This document shows, in pieces, positions 55,521-64,000 of a stretch of DNA of 64,000 nt (positions within the stretch are counted from its first letter, which is position 1; each line of letters opens with the position of its first letter). A program made the position numbers and the translations under genes. The stretch is from Sugiyamaella lignohabitans (taxonomy: Eukaryota; Ascomycota; Dipodascomycetes; Dipodascales; Trichomonascaceae). Under the pieces are notes generated by a model, which saw only the letters and a list, made by a program, of their open reading frames with translations, ran no database searches and was not told where the DNA came from. Location: positions 1,488,001-1,552,000 of the forward strand of contig NC_031672.1 of the NCBI RefSeq assembly GCF_001640025.1, read 5' to 3'.

Positions 55521-55528
55521 TATATAAA
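55521..55528 (+). promoter_or_regulatory. Probable TATA box of the GH17 gene
   Basis: TATATAAA, 432 bp before the ATG. The distance implies a long leader or a leader intron. Confidence 0.45.
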
Positions 55529-55960
55529 CAGGTGCCGGAGATGGACTGGTAAATCTCTTCTTGTTTTTGTCCGGCTGAGCCTTATTTGTTCTGTGTTTTT
55601 TGCTGACTGTGGATTTTTTGTATTTTCACATTCTCATTTTTTCTTGTTAGTTCGATTTGTTTGTTTATTAATAATAACACAACAAATTTGTCTAGCTTGT
55701 TTCTCTCCAATCTTTATAACACTATTTTTTGGATTTAACACCGTTTCCGGTTCCTCTCTCGCTCGCTGTTCTGTTTATCCAGTCCGGAGAATTTCGTCTC
55801 GATCTCTAGTATTTACTACGGCACTCTCGATCACAACATCATCGACTATCTACAACAACATCTAACTCACTTTTTTGTTTGTGGTATTACTCGATAAAAA
55901 TATTTTATTTCGACTTTTACAAAAGAAAACAACTCAAATTCTTTAAAAAAAAACTGAAAA

Positions 55961-57406
55961 ATGAAGTTCACTACTGCTCAAATTGTCGGCTTGGCCGCTG
56001 CTCTCAGCTCTACTGCTGCTGCTGACCTTGTCAAGGGTTTCAACTACGGTTCCACTGACTCTTCTAACCAACCCATTACTCAATCTCAATATGAGGACTT
56101 GTTCAAGACCGCCGAGGGTCTTAAGGGTACTGCTGGTTTCACCAGTGCTCGTCTTTATACCATGATTCAAGCTGGTACTCCCAACTCTCCTATTGAGGCT
56201 ATTCCTGCTGCTATTGCTCAAAACACCAAGTTGTTGCTTGGTTTGTGGGCTTCTGCTGGCCAGGACCAATTCAACCAAGAGTTGACTGCCTTGAAGTCGG
56301 CTATTGACACTTATGGTAGTCAATTGGGTGACCTTCTTCTTGGTATCTCTGTTGGTTCTGAGGATTTGTACCGTGACTCTATCATGGGAATCCAAGCCAA
56401 TGCTGGTATCGGTGCTGGTCCTGACGTGATCTTGTCTTATATTAAGCAAGTTAAGCAACTGATTTCTGGTACTGCTTTGGCTAATACTCCTATTACCCAT
56501 GTTGATACTTGGACTGCTTGGGTCAACGGATCTAATGCCGATGTTGTTTCCAGCATCGACTTTGTCAGTGTGGATTTGTACCCTTACTTCCAAAACACCA
56601 TGGCCAACTCGATTGATGTTGCCAAGAATTTGTTCTGGGATGCTATTGACCAAACTCAAGCCAATGCTCAAGGTAAAGATATCTGGGTCACTGAGACCGG
56701 TTGGCCCGTCAGCGGTCCTAATGAGAACCAAGCTGTTGCTTCTCTTGCTAATGCCAAGACCTACTGGGACGAGGTTGGTTGTGACATTTTCACCAAGATG
56801 AACACTTTCTGGTACACTTTGCAAGATGCCAGTCCTGTTACCCCCAGCCCCAGTTTCGGTGTGGTCGGTTCTCAATTGAGCACTACTCCTTTGTTCGACT
56901 TGACCTGTCCTGCCGGTTCTTCTTCGTCTTCTTCTTCTTCTTCTTCTTCTGCCGCTGCCACTTCTTCTTCTTCGAGCGCCGATCCTTCTTCTAGTGCTGC
57001 TGCCACTTCTACCGAGGCCACTACCTCTTCTAGCGACCCTGCTTCCAGCTCTGCTGCCGCCTCTACCCCCTCGAGCTCTGCTGCTGCTGCTGCTACCGCC
57101 TCTTCTGCTGCTGTTTCTGCTGACGATGTGGCCAAGTCCAGTGCCACTTCTGGCCCTGCCTCGACTTCCGAGGCTGCTCCTGCCACCAGCTCTGCTGCTG
57201 CCGCTGTCTCCAGTGCCGCTCCTGTCTCCAGTGAGGCTCCTGCTGCTCCCTCTACCACCACTGAGGCTGCTCCTGCCACCTCTGCTGCCGAGTCGGTTGC
57301 CCCCGTCGAGTCCACCACCGCCCCCGTCGCCACCGGCGCTGCTGCCTCTGTCGTCGCCTCGACCCTCTCTGTCCTCGGACTCGCTGCATTTGTTTCTTTG
57401 TTGTAA
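55961..57406 (+). CDS. GPI-anchored GH17 beta-1,3-glucanase/glucanosyltransferase-like cell-wall protein
   Basis: A secreted wall enzyme of 481 residues. The signal peptide is about residues 1-21 ([20 protein letters not shown]). The GH17 catalytic domain spans about 22-310, with the acid/base Glu134 ([11 protein letters not shown]) and nucleophile Glu245 ([11 protein letters not shown]). A Ser/Ala/Thr-rich stalk follows, and a hydrophobic tail ([15 protein letters not shown]) looks like a GPI signal. The architecture matches fungal EglC-type glucan endo-1,3-beta-glucosidases, which act on wall glucan. Codon use is strongly biased to C- or T-ending triplets (GCT, GCC, ACC), suggesting high expression. 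Start ATG 55961 follows an A-rich leader. No intron. A GC element begins 70 bp after the stop. Confidence 0.92.
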   Translation: MKFTTAQIVGLAAALSSTAAADLVKGFNYGSTDSSNQPITQSQYEDLFKTAEGLKGTAGFTSARLYTMIQAGTPNSPIEAIPAAIAQNTKLLLGLWASAGQDQFNQELTALKSAIDTYGSQLGDLLLGISVGSEDLYRDSIMGIQANAGIGAGPDVILSYIKQVKQLISGTALANTPITHVDTWTAWVNGSNADVVSSIDFVSVDLYPYFQNTMANSIDVAKNLFWDAIDQTQANAQGKDIWVTETGWPVSGPNENQAVASLANAKTYWDEVGCDIFTKMNTFWYTLQDASPVTPSPSFGVVGSQLSTTPLFDLTCPAGSSSSSSSSSSSAAATSSSSSADPSSSAAATSTEATTSSSDPASSSAAASTPSSSAAAAATASSAAVSADDVAKSSATSGPASTSEAAPATSSAAAAVSSAAPVSSEAPAAPSTTTEAAPATSAAESVAPVESTTAPVATGAAASVVASTLSVLGLAAFVSLL

Positions 57407-57476
57407 TCGTTAGATATACCCCCCTGTTGACCTAGAATATTTAAAATAGAAAGTAATTTATCACTCTTACGGGCTC

Positions 57477-57633
57477 TGCCTCCGGCGGCTGGGGCTGCGC
57501 CCCAGACCCCGCGGCTCCTCTCGCTGCGCTCGAGTCGTTTCGTCGGCGTCCCCAGCAGTTCCTTACGGTCCTAGCAATCTCTTGCGAAGCAAGAGCCACG
57601 GGGTCTGGGGCGGAGCCCCAGCCGCCGGAGGCA
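57477..57633. repeat. GC double-hairpin element downstream of the GH17 gene
   Basis: The last copy in the window. Hairpin loop TGC on the left and GGA on the right. The left tail is the GCA variant and the right tail is TCTTGCGAAGCAAGA, a matched change from CTCCTGC/GCAGGAG. Confidence 0.92.
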
Positions 57634-58728
57634 GCGAGGCACCCCCGCCAGATGGCATCGCCGTGCCTGACCCGTGCTCAGGGGTAACTAACCCTTAGCC
57701 TTATCTAATCGAGCCGATCATTGACTGAGGAAGGTGGGGGGTCCATCTGAAAGACTGTGAGCTTTCTGTTCCGTGTATCCCCACAACTTGCTATCCGTGA
57801 GAATGGAAATGTGAATGATGCGATTTGATAGCGGACTCCGCAGGGAATGTATTGTATGTCTATCAGGAGACAGCTTCGTTGCACAACATTACCCAGGTCT
57901 TATCTTATCCAGTCTTTTGCTATAAAGCGACAGAGGTTTGTGGCCTGTCAGTGGCACGGAATATAAAGTCGCTTTCTCAACAGAATTAAACTATTTCTTG
58001 AAAAGCTGGCAGCAAACTACTACTCTCATCCTGGGTTAACTACCCCCACGCAGACACCTGTCATGCATGCTGCTGCTTATCGGGGTTATTAGCCGATATG
58101 ACTTTATATTAACCGTGGACGTTGGGCTCTGCCCGTGTCTGGCTGTGCGAAACGGCTCTAAGATATGGATTAAAATACTTTTATGTTAATTTTATTGGGA
58201 TTTTAAACTAATGTATGTTTTTTCAAGCTAATTTTGAGGGGGATATGGCCGTTTTCTTGGACATTGTCAGTACCGATGAATGCTGAGGTACTTTGAAATA
58301 GTCCAGTGCCCCCCGCACTTACCCCACTTTGTTCACTTGGTGCATCTACAGGCACCTGCAACTTGACTTCTCCAGTTCAGTTTTGATATATCTACGGCGA
58401 TTTTTTCTTGTTGCAATTATTTATTTAATTAACGAGTCATTTTACAGAAAGGTACGAGACTTGTGTTTTCTTTGTAAGTCCATGCTCAAATTCAGTTATC
58501 TCTAAGGTCCCAACTTTTAAAGAGGGTCCCTGAATCCTTAGGTCTACTGGAATTTATGTGGGGGTCAATGTTGAACTAACAAAATGTGTAGTATTGTACA
58601 AATAATTTTATTTTATTTGAATAGAAAATAATAATCCGGTTGTAGTCGGTTGGCTCCTATTTGTTCTTTCTTGATCAAGGTTTAATAATCCAGCTTCTTA
58701 GCTTCTTCACTATCGATATGTCAACAAG
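57634..58728. other. Upstream region of the transcription-factor gene
   Basis: About 1.1 kb, AT-richer than the left part of the window, with no gene or GC element seen. Confidence 0.55.
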
Positions 58729-61700
58729 ATGGATTTATCTATTATAGCCTCACAGCCTATGCCTCCTAGTAACGATAATGTCACGCCAGACTCGCGGGGT
58801 GAAGTCACCACTCCAAATGGCAGTCTTTCCAAAAGATCTCGAGCTAGGGTGGAAAAGCGCTACATATGTGACAAACCTGACTGTGGAAAGAAGTTTACTC
58901 GTCGAGAACACCTTAATAGACATCAGTTAAATCGTATGTTCAACGCGGGATGTGAGATGTGTGGGATGATGTGGTAGTAGAATGCAAATACCTACTTTCC
59001 TGGTATTATTATTATGATTATTCTAACACTTTTAGACCAACCCAAAAAAATATATAAATGTGATTGGGAAGACTGTTCACGAACATTTGTACGTGAAGAC
59101 TTATGGTCTCGACATGTTGCCAGACATTTGAATCCTAGACAAGAGTCTCGAATGAAGAGACTCAGATTACGCTATAATCAAATGAAGCAAGATATGGAAG
59201 CTGATGGTATCAAAATGGGCGAATTAAACCAGTTGACTGATGATTCAGATGATCAGGATACGGAGGGTATGAGCCAAGATCCCCAGCAACCGCCTCATTC
59301 AGAGTCACTTCCTGTTCTTAACAATACCGCAAATCCTGCTATTCCATTAACTAAAATGACAAACCCTTTTGAGCCTTTTAGGCCCATAAATGGTCCAACT
59401 GGTATTGCCACTGCATTGTATTCCAACGAACGAAGTACTACAAGACCAGAAATGGCTCCTCCACAACAGATGTATCCCTATTCTTATCCTCCAGAACAAC
59501 CACCTAGTCCTCCTATCCAAACTGAGAGACCCATAAAGCAACAGCTATCGCAACCTATAGAGGATCCTCCCATGTCACAAATTATAATACAGGATAGAAT
59601 CATGCCAATTGCTGGCAACACACCTACTAGTAGTGGAACTGCTCTTACCATTACTACTACTTCCGTTGCCCAAACCGCGGCCATGACCAATCAAAATCCC
59701 GACCCCATGTTAACAGGGTCAGTTGAGAGCAACGAAGTTGTTTCAGATTTACTACCTCTAAACTCGTCAGACTTGATTTCCTGGCTCTTTTCCGATGAGC
59801 TGTTGTCAAATGTAAAAGACCCACTACTATCTCCCTCATACTTTCATTCGCCTGTCTCTCTACAAAACTTGTTAACACCACCAGAGCACCAAGAATCAGT
59901 TTCAATGAGTGAGGACAAACGACAAGAACTTTTAGCGATATTGCCTATTGCTACCTCGTTCAAGTATAGCGGTTTGGTTTACTTACAGAGATATATTGGC
60001 AAGTTCTGGACATATTTTCACCCTCAATATCCACTTCTTCACAAGCCAAGCTTCACTGCTGATATGTGTCCTTCTGGATTACTCTGGGCTATAATTTTAC
60101 TAGGTGCCTCGTATGATCAAGCAGGTGAGTTTGCTGCCTCAATATCAGAGCCACTTCGTTTGTATATTCTTCAGTCGCCCGATTTCCATCCACCAGCAAA
60201 GCTCTGGGTTATTCAAACATTGGTACTGCTAGAAGTCTTTGAAAAGACTATGTCGACACGTAAGATTCATGAACGAGGACACATATATCATGGCATCACA
60301 TTACAGCTGATTCGAAGAGGCTCGGTATTGATGGGTTTAGAACTTCAACGCCAATATGATCCTTGGCAACGATGGATCGAGAGTGAGTCGAATAATAGAG
60401 CAGCTTTGATGGCATTTATCTTAGATGTGTTTGATGCTACTCTCTTTGGACACTCCATGGTTCTTTCACTCCATGAAATCCAACTGAGCCTTCCATGTTC
60501 AGAGTCTGTCTGGTCTCAATTCCCTAGTAAAAAGGCTATTCCTCCAAGATCCAACATGCCATTTTTAGAAGCTCTTAAGAGAACGCTAAACAAACAACCA
60601 GTGGTGACCGGCTCTTTTGGTCGTCGGGTACTTCTCGGTGGACTACTTTGCATATCACAACAGATGTTACAGCGTGATTTGCAGATTGCCAGTATAGGAT
60701 GGAAGACTTTCAAAGAGACATGGCGAGGTATTCTAGGACCAACTTATGACTTTTGGAAACAAGATTATGATACTTTCCTGGAGCAGCAAAAAGGCGAACC
60801 TGTACAAGAAATAGAAGAAGCTCCCGACGCTGTCAAAGCCCATCATGACGATGAAGAATCTCGAAGTGTTATCAGCACTACCATGAGTAATGCGAGTACC
60901 AGTACCTCGTTGGAAGTTAATGGATGTACTGCTCCATTCTATCATCTTGCCTATCTAACTTTAAGAATCCCCATCCGGTCGATTCTAGTGTACTCAGGTT
61001 TCCCTAATGTTATCAGTTCACCTGTGAGGTCCGGAGATCGTGAGAATAGTGTTCGCGCTTTGAAAGACTGGGCATTTGGTAATATTGATGGCAAGGTGTA
61101 CGGAAATCATGGAGGAAAAATCGCTTATTGGCACGCAATCGAGTTTCTTAGAGAGATGTATCTCACAACCTATGATGAGCTAATTATTATGAAAGAGAAG
61201 GGAATATATCGTGGAAGTACCAACGAAGAAGACTTCAACAACGGGAACATTGTAGATATAGAGCTTTTTGGTTGTTGCTGTCCATTCTTGTTGAACCCGG
61301 TAAGCAACTTTAGCCGAGATCATGACCAAACTGCTGATAACACACATCGCAAATCAGCATCCTCTCCTGTTAGAAGATATCTTCGTCGTAATTATTTCGC
61401 AAGAGACGATCCCATTGACAAAAGGCCATATGCTGTTTATATTTGTGCTCTTGCCGTGTGGGCTTTTGGTCATTGTCAACATGGCGTGGAATCAAACGCT
61501 CTCAAAAATACATTGGTTGACCTGGGAGTTTCAGTACGTGATGTTGGGGCTGAGACCACACCAAACTCGCCATCGGTACAAAAGGTACCACATGTGGGAG
61601 GAAATACTTCTGAAAAAGTTGCTGACAATATACTCGAAAGCATGAACCATATTGAAAGCAAAGAAGATGGATACGACTTTCTTTACCGAATAACCTCTAA

Positions 61701-61896
61701 TAAGCCAGCTGATCTCAGTGAAGTACAAAACAAGCAGAATACAGTTGGTCTGCTGCGTATGGTTGTTGACTCGCTAAAGGACGTTCAGGGTGAGCTAGTT
61801 CGTGAGGGTCGACGTCTGCTAATCAACTGTATCGAGCGGTCTCTTGGTCGAGAGAAAGTTGTCTGTGAATACATGTTTGACCATCAAATAAAGTAG
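58729..61896 (+). CDS. C2H2 zinc-finger transcription factor with fungal-specific regulatory domain (two exons)
   Basis: A nuclear DNA-binding regulator of 1,021 residues. Exon 1 is 58729-58933, the intron is 58934-59035 (donor GTATGT, branch TTCTAAC at 59021-59027, acceptor TTAG), and exon 2 is 59036-61896. Finger 1 has Cys47, Cys52, His65 and His69. The last histidine codon is split by the intron (C|AC), which strongly supports the splice. Finger 2 has Cys77, Cys82, His95 and His99. A Pro/Gln/Thr-rich linker follows, then the fungal transcription-factor middle domain (YIGKFWTYFHPQYPLLHKPSF, LWVIQTLVLLEVF, RRGSVLMGLE). This layout is seen in regulators such as yeast Rsf2/Tda9-type and S. pombe Klf1-type proteins. 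The target genes are unknown. Convergent with the GH5 gene, without an element between. Confidence 0.88.
58934..59035 (+). other. Intron of the zinc-finger gene, ordinary type
   Basis: 102 nt, GTATGT donor, TTCTAAC branch, TTAG acceptor, with no GC element. It splits the codon of zinc ligand His69. Confidence 0.88.
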
Positions 61897-62074
61897 ATTA
61901 TGTGTAATGATATTTATATTTATGTTAATTAATGATTAGAGCTACATTTGACGAGTTGTTAATGATAGAAGAGATATTGCTAATTTTCACTTTTCTAAGT
62001 AGGATGCACTTGTCAGACGAGACTTGTACATGTGATTAAAGGGTGAACTTCATCTATTAATGCTTAAATGCTAT

Positions 62075-63514
62075 TTAGTATTCGGCAAGATATTGGTTAA
62101 GGACATCTCTCTTTTCAACGTTCTCAAACTTGAAACAAGCAGCCAACTCATCCAAATCCTCAAAGGAGAGGCCCTTGAAGTAGGAAGCAAACTCATAAGT
62201 TAAGTACTGAGATAAGAGATTTTCTCGAAGAACACGGTCAATGTAGTTCTCAAAGTTTCTGTGAGTTGGGTAAACAATGCTTTGGAACTCCTTAGGAATG
62301 ACCTCCTTGAAGTGCTTTTTAACTGGATCATAGACATTCTTCTCGATCTCAGGATCGGAATCTTTACCCCAACCGTCAAGACCCAACTTCTTCTTCTTCT
62401 CCAACCAAGGTCCAAGCAATTGGAACCACTTGGACTTGGGAGAAACATAAGTTAAACCTTGATATCCAATATCCTTGTATAACCAGATAGACCAAGAAAT
62501 TGGGGACTCATCACCACTGGGATCACCCTTGGCATAGATCTTGAGCTGATCTCTGAGTACCTTGTATCTGACAAGATTGGTCTCTTCGATGTTTTTATCA
62601 CCTCTAACTTCAGAAGAGTAGACAGGTCCAAATTCTCCATTCCAGACAGGAACTTGGATCTTCTTAATGTAATCGATCTTGTTCTCATATTGGGACTTGA
62701 GTTTGCCCAATTGCTCATCGCTTCCTACGTACTTTTCCTTGCAGCTAGGGAATCCGTAGATAGCATAATCGTGAATAGCATACACAGTGTTAGGGTAAAC
62801 TCTATCAAGAGGGAATTGGGAAAAGTCCATTGAATAAGTGTTACCATCCAAAAAGAGGATATGGTTAGGATCAACTTCTCTAATAGCCTTTTCACACTTG
62901 TCGTAGAAAGAAATCAATCTGTGATGCTTAGAATCAGCAGGCTCGTTCAATGGGTTGTAACCAGCGACCCAGGTGTTATCTTTGTAATGAGCAGCAATGA
63001 CCTTCCAGAGATCAATGATGCTGTCTTGGAGGCTATTAAAGTTCCAGAACAGAGCCTTGTGGAGACCTGCATCACAGTGCCAGCCTTGGTTTTGACCAGC
63101 AGGAGCAGTGTGTAAATCTAGAATTGTGTAAATGCCATACTTAGCACAACTGTCGACGATACGGTCCAGTAATCTGAAACCTTCAGGCTTGACTTTGGTA
63201 AGATCATTGTCGTCCAAAAAGTGGTGATAGTTGAATGGAATTCTAAGACAGTTGAGTTTCAATGAAGCGAAAAACTCAGAATCCTTATCAGTCCAGAAGT
63301 ATTCATAGAACTTTTCAAAGAAAAAATCAAACTTCTCTTGACCAAGAACCTTTAAAAGAGCTTCCTTATGTTCAGTTTCAGTACCAGGATAACCAGTAAT
63401 GAAGTTCTCCATGTTGAGGTGACCACCATTGGCAGCACCCTTCAGAACAACAGGCTTGTCATTCTGGTCAACAATTTTGGTTCCTTTGACTTTTAAAAAT
63501 CCTTGAGCAGTCAT
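62075..63514 (-). CDS. Intracellular GH5-family glycosidase
   Basis: A glycoside hydrolase family 5 enzyme of 479 residues. The acid/base Glu191 is in NPLNEPAD and the nucleophile Glu294 in VPVWNGEFGPVY. The family-typical LRIPFNYHHF and TILDLHTAP are present. No signal peptide is seen (MTAQGFLKVKGTKIV), so it probably acts in the cytosol or vacuole lumen after other targeting. The block ENFITGYPGTETEHK is shared with uncharacterised ascomycete GH5 proteins. The substrate, perhaps a beta-glucoside or glucan fragment, is not evident. The start is ATG 63514 with a TATA box 60 bp upstream. Codon use is well biased. No intron. Confidence 0.88.
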   Translation of the reverse strand: MTAQGFLKVKGTKIVDQNDKPVVLKGAANGGHLNMENFITGYPGTETEHKEALLKVLGQEKFDFFFEKFYEYFWTDKDSEFFASLKLNCLRIPFNYHHFLDDNDLTKVKPEGFRLLDRIVDSCAKYGIYTILDLHTAPAGQNQGWHCDAGLHKALFWNFNSLQDSIIDLWKVIAAHYKDNTWVAGYNPLNEPADSKHHRLISFYDKCEKAIREVDPNHILFLDGNTYSMDFSQFPLDRVYPNTVYAIHDYAIYGFPSCKEKYVGSDEQLGKLKSQYENKIDYIKKIQVPVWNGEFGPVYSSEVRGDKNIEETNLVRYKVLRDQLKIYAKGDPSGDESPISWSIWLYKDIGYQGLTYVSPKSKWFQLLGPWLEKKKKLGLDGWGKDSDPEIEKNVYDPVKKHFKEVIPKEFQSIVYPTHRNFENYIDRVLRENLLSQYLTYEFASYFKGLSFEDLDELAACFKFENVEKRDVLNQYLAEY

Positions 63515-63574
63515 CTTTTAAAGCTAATTGAATTACCAATTACCTACTTTGAGTGGTATTCGTAGCAGGTTCGC

Positions 63575-63582
63575 TATTTATA
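63575..63582 (-). promoter_or_regulatory. Probable TATA box of the GH5 gene
   Basis: TATAAATA on the minus strand, about 60 bp upstream of ATG 63514. Confidence 0.55.
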
Positions 63583-64000
63583 CTTTGCCAATTCGAAGTC
63601 CGAGCATACATTTTAACCGACTGCGTGGGGGTATCGGGGAAACCTGGAGAAACGTACCGATCTCCATATAATGCATTAGCCGGTTAAAATGGATCGGCAA
63701 GAGTCTGGGGTGTGAAACTGATAATCGCGATACGGATAAGAGACATTATATATAATGAAATGTGTTTATAAAATTAATGATAATATAAGGTTTAAGAAGT
63801 TCAGTGGAATAAAGAACCACTCCTATTATTTAGTATCCTATTTTGACAGAATATATCCCACAAACCAGTTTTTGAGGTCAGTAGTTGGAGTGGGATTGAG
63901 TGGGGTATTATGCAGACAGCCGATCAATGGACCCTGCTGAATGCGAGTCTATCGCTAGAATGATTCACCGAAGATTTATAAAAGTTCCTATTTGTCTATT
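63583..64000. other. Upstream of the GH5 gene to window end
   Basis: No gene seen. CCGGTTAAAATGGATCGGC and a nearby reverse-like TTTTAACCGACTG form an imperfect inverted pair (about 63610-63705) that could be a regulatory site. Confidence 0.35.

Larger units (their letters stand above)
54323..55960. other. Upstream region of the GH17 gene
   Basis: About 1.6 kb with no gene. It holds ACAGCATAAAA repeats (54635-54680), CAGTCAC tandem repeats (55152-55185), a GC element (55227-55364), TATATAAA at 55521-55528, and a T/C-rich leader before the ATG. Confidence 0.6.

Noticed and set aside
1529..57633. CRISPR-like array
   Set aside because: The repeats are inverted, irregularly spaced and linked to eukaryotic genes and introns; there are no spacers of even length.

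Overview
The window is nuclear DNA of an ascomycete yeast (Saccharomycotina). It has mostly intron-poor genes on both strands, short spliceosomal introns with GTAAGT-like donors and TACTAAC-like branch sites, and yeast orthologs throughout: CYM1, MSN5, NCP1, RAD4, GPI11, CFT1, MKT1, OAC1 and MUB1. Conserved leucines are written CTG (for example in the first carrier motif of OAC1), so the nuclear code looks standard and the CUG-Ser/Ala clades are unlikely. The OAC1, MUB1 and PIG-F-type proteins and the intron style would suit a Dipodascaceae/Trichomonascaceae-type yeast (Sugiyamaella/Blastobotrys-like). That placement is inference from memory, not a search.

Layout: (1) 1-9.7 kb: 5' part of CYM1 (-), MSN5 (+, two exons), NCP1 (-). 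(2) 9.7-14.7 kb: a gene-free 5 kb stretch rich in GC hairpin elements and degenerate simple repeats. (3) 14.7-35.7 kb, gene-dense: a WDR44/DGR2-type WD40 protein (+), an MFS transporter (+), RAD4 (+), GPI11 (-), CFT1 (+), MKT1 (-), a 2-oxoglutarate oxygenase (-) and OAC1 (+). (4) 35.7-45.6 kb: MUB1/samB (-), a TauD-type dioxygenase (+) and a broken cyanamide-hydratase-like HD pseudogene (-). (5) 45.6-57.6 kb: a 4.4 kb gene-free stretch, a giant Ala/Ser-rich cell-surface protein carrying a one-base frameshift, and a GPI-anchored GH17 glucanase. (6) 57.6-64 kb: a C2H2 plus fungal-domain transcription factor (+) and an intracellular GH5 glycosidase (-), with no hairpin elements. The genes do not form one pathway. 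They are ordinary housekeeping genes (mitochondrial proteolysis and transport, nuclear export, ER electron supply, DNA repair, GPI synthesis, mRNA 3' processing) plus cell-wall and oxygenase genes.

The striking feature is a family of GC-rich foldback elements: about 18 two-arm copies (mostly 137-167 bp) and about 16 single arms of 50-62 bp. Each arm starts TGCCTCCGGCGG, holds a hairpin CTGGGGC-NNN-GCCCCAG, and ends in a second mini-hairpin built around GCGNAGC. Loops vary while stems are kept, and two diverged copies change both sides of the stem together. An element lies 21-117 bp beyond the stop codon of 14 of the 16 intact genes whose stop is in the window. Four convergent gene pairs share one element between their stops. 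Three two-arm copies fill almost the whole intron of MSN5, the WD40 gene and OAC1, one single arm lies in the MKT1 intron, and one 54-bp arm sits in frame inside the RAD4 coding sequence. This looks like a nuclear, double-hairpin mobile element family that has settled at 3' ends and in introns, and may act there. It also confuses ORF calling, because its frames are open and give false proline/alanine-rich N-termini.
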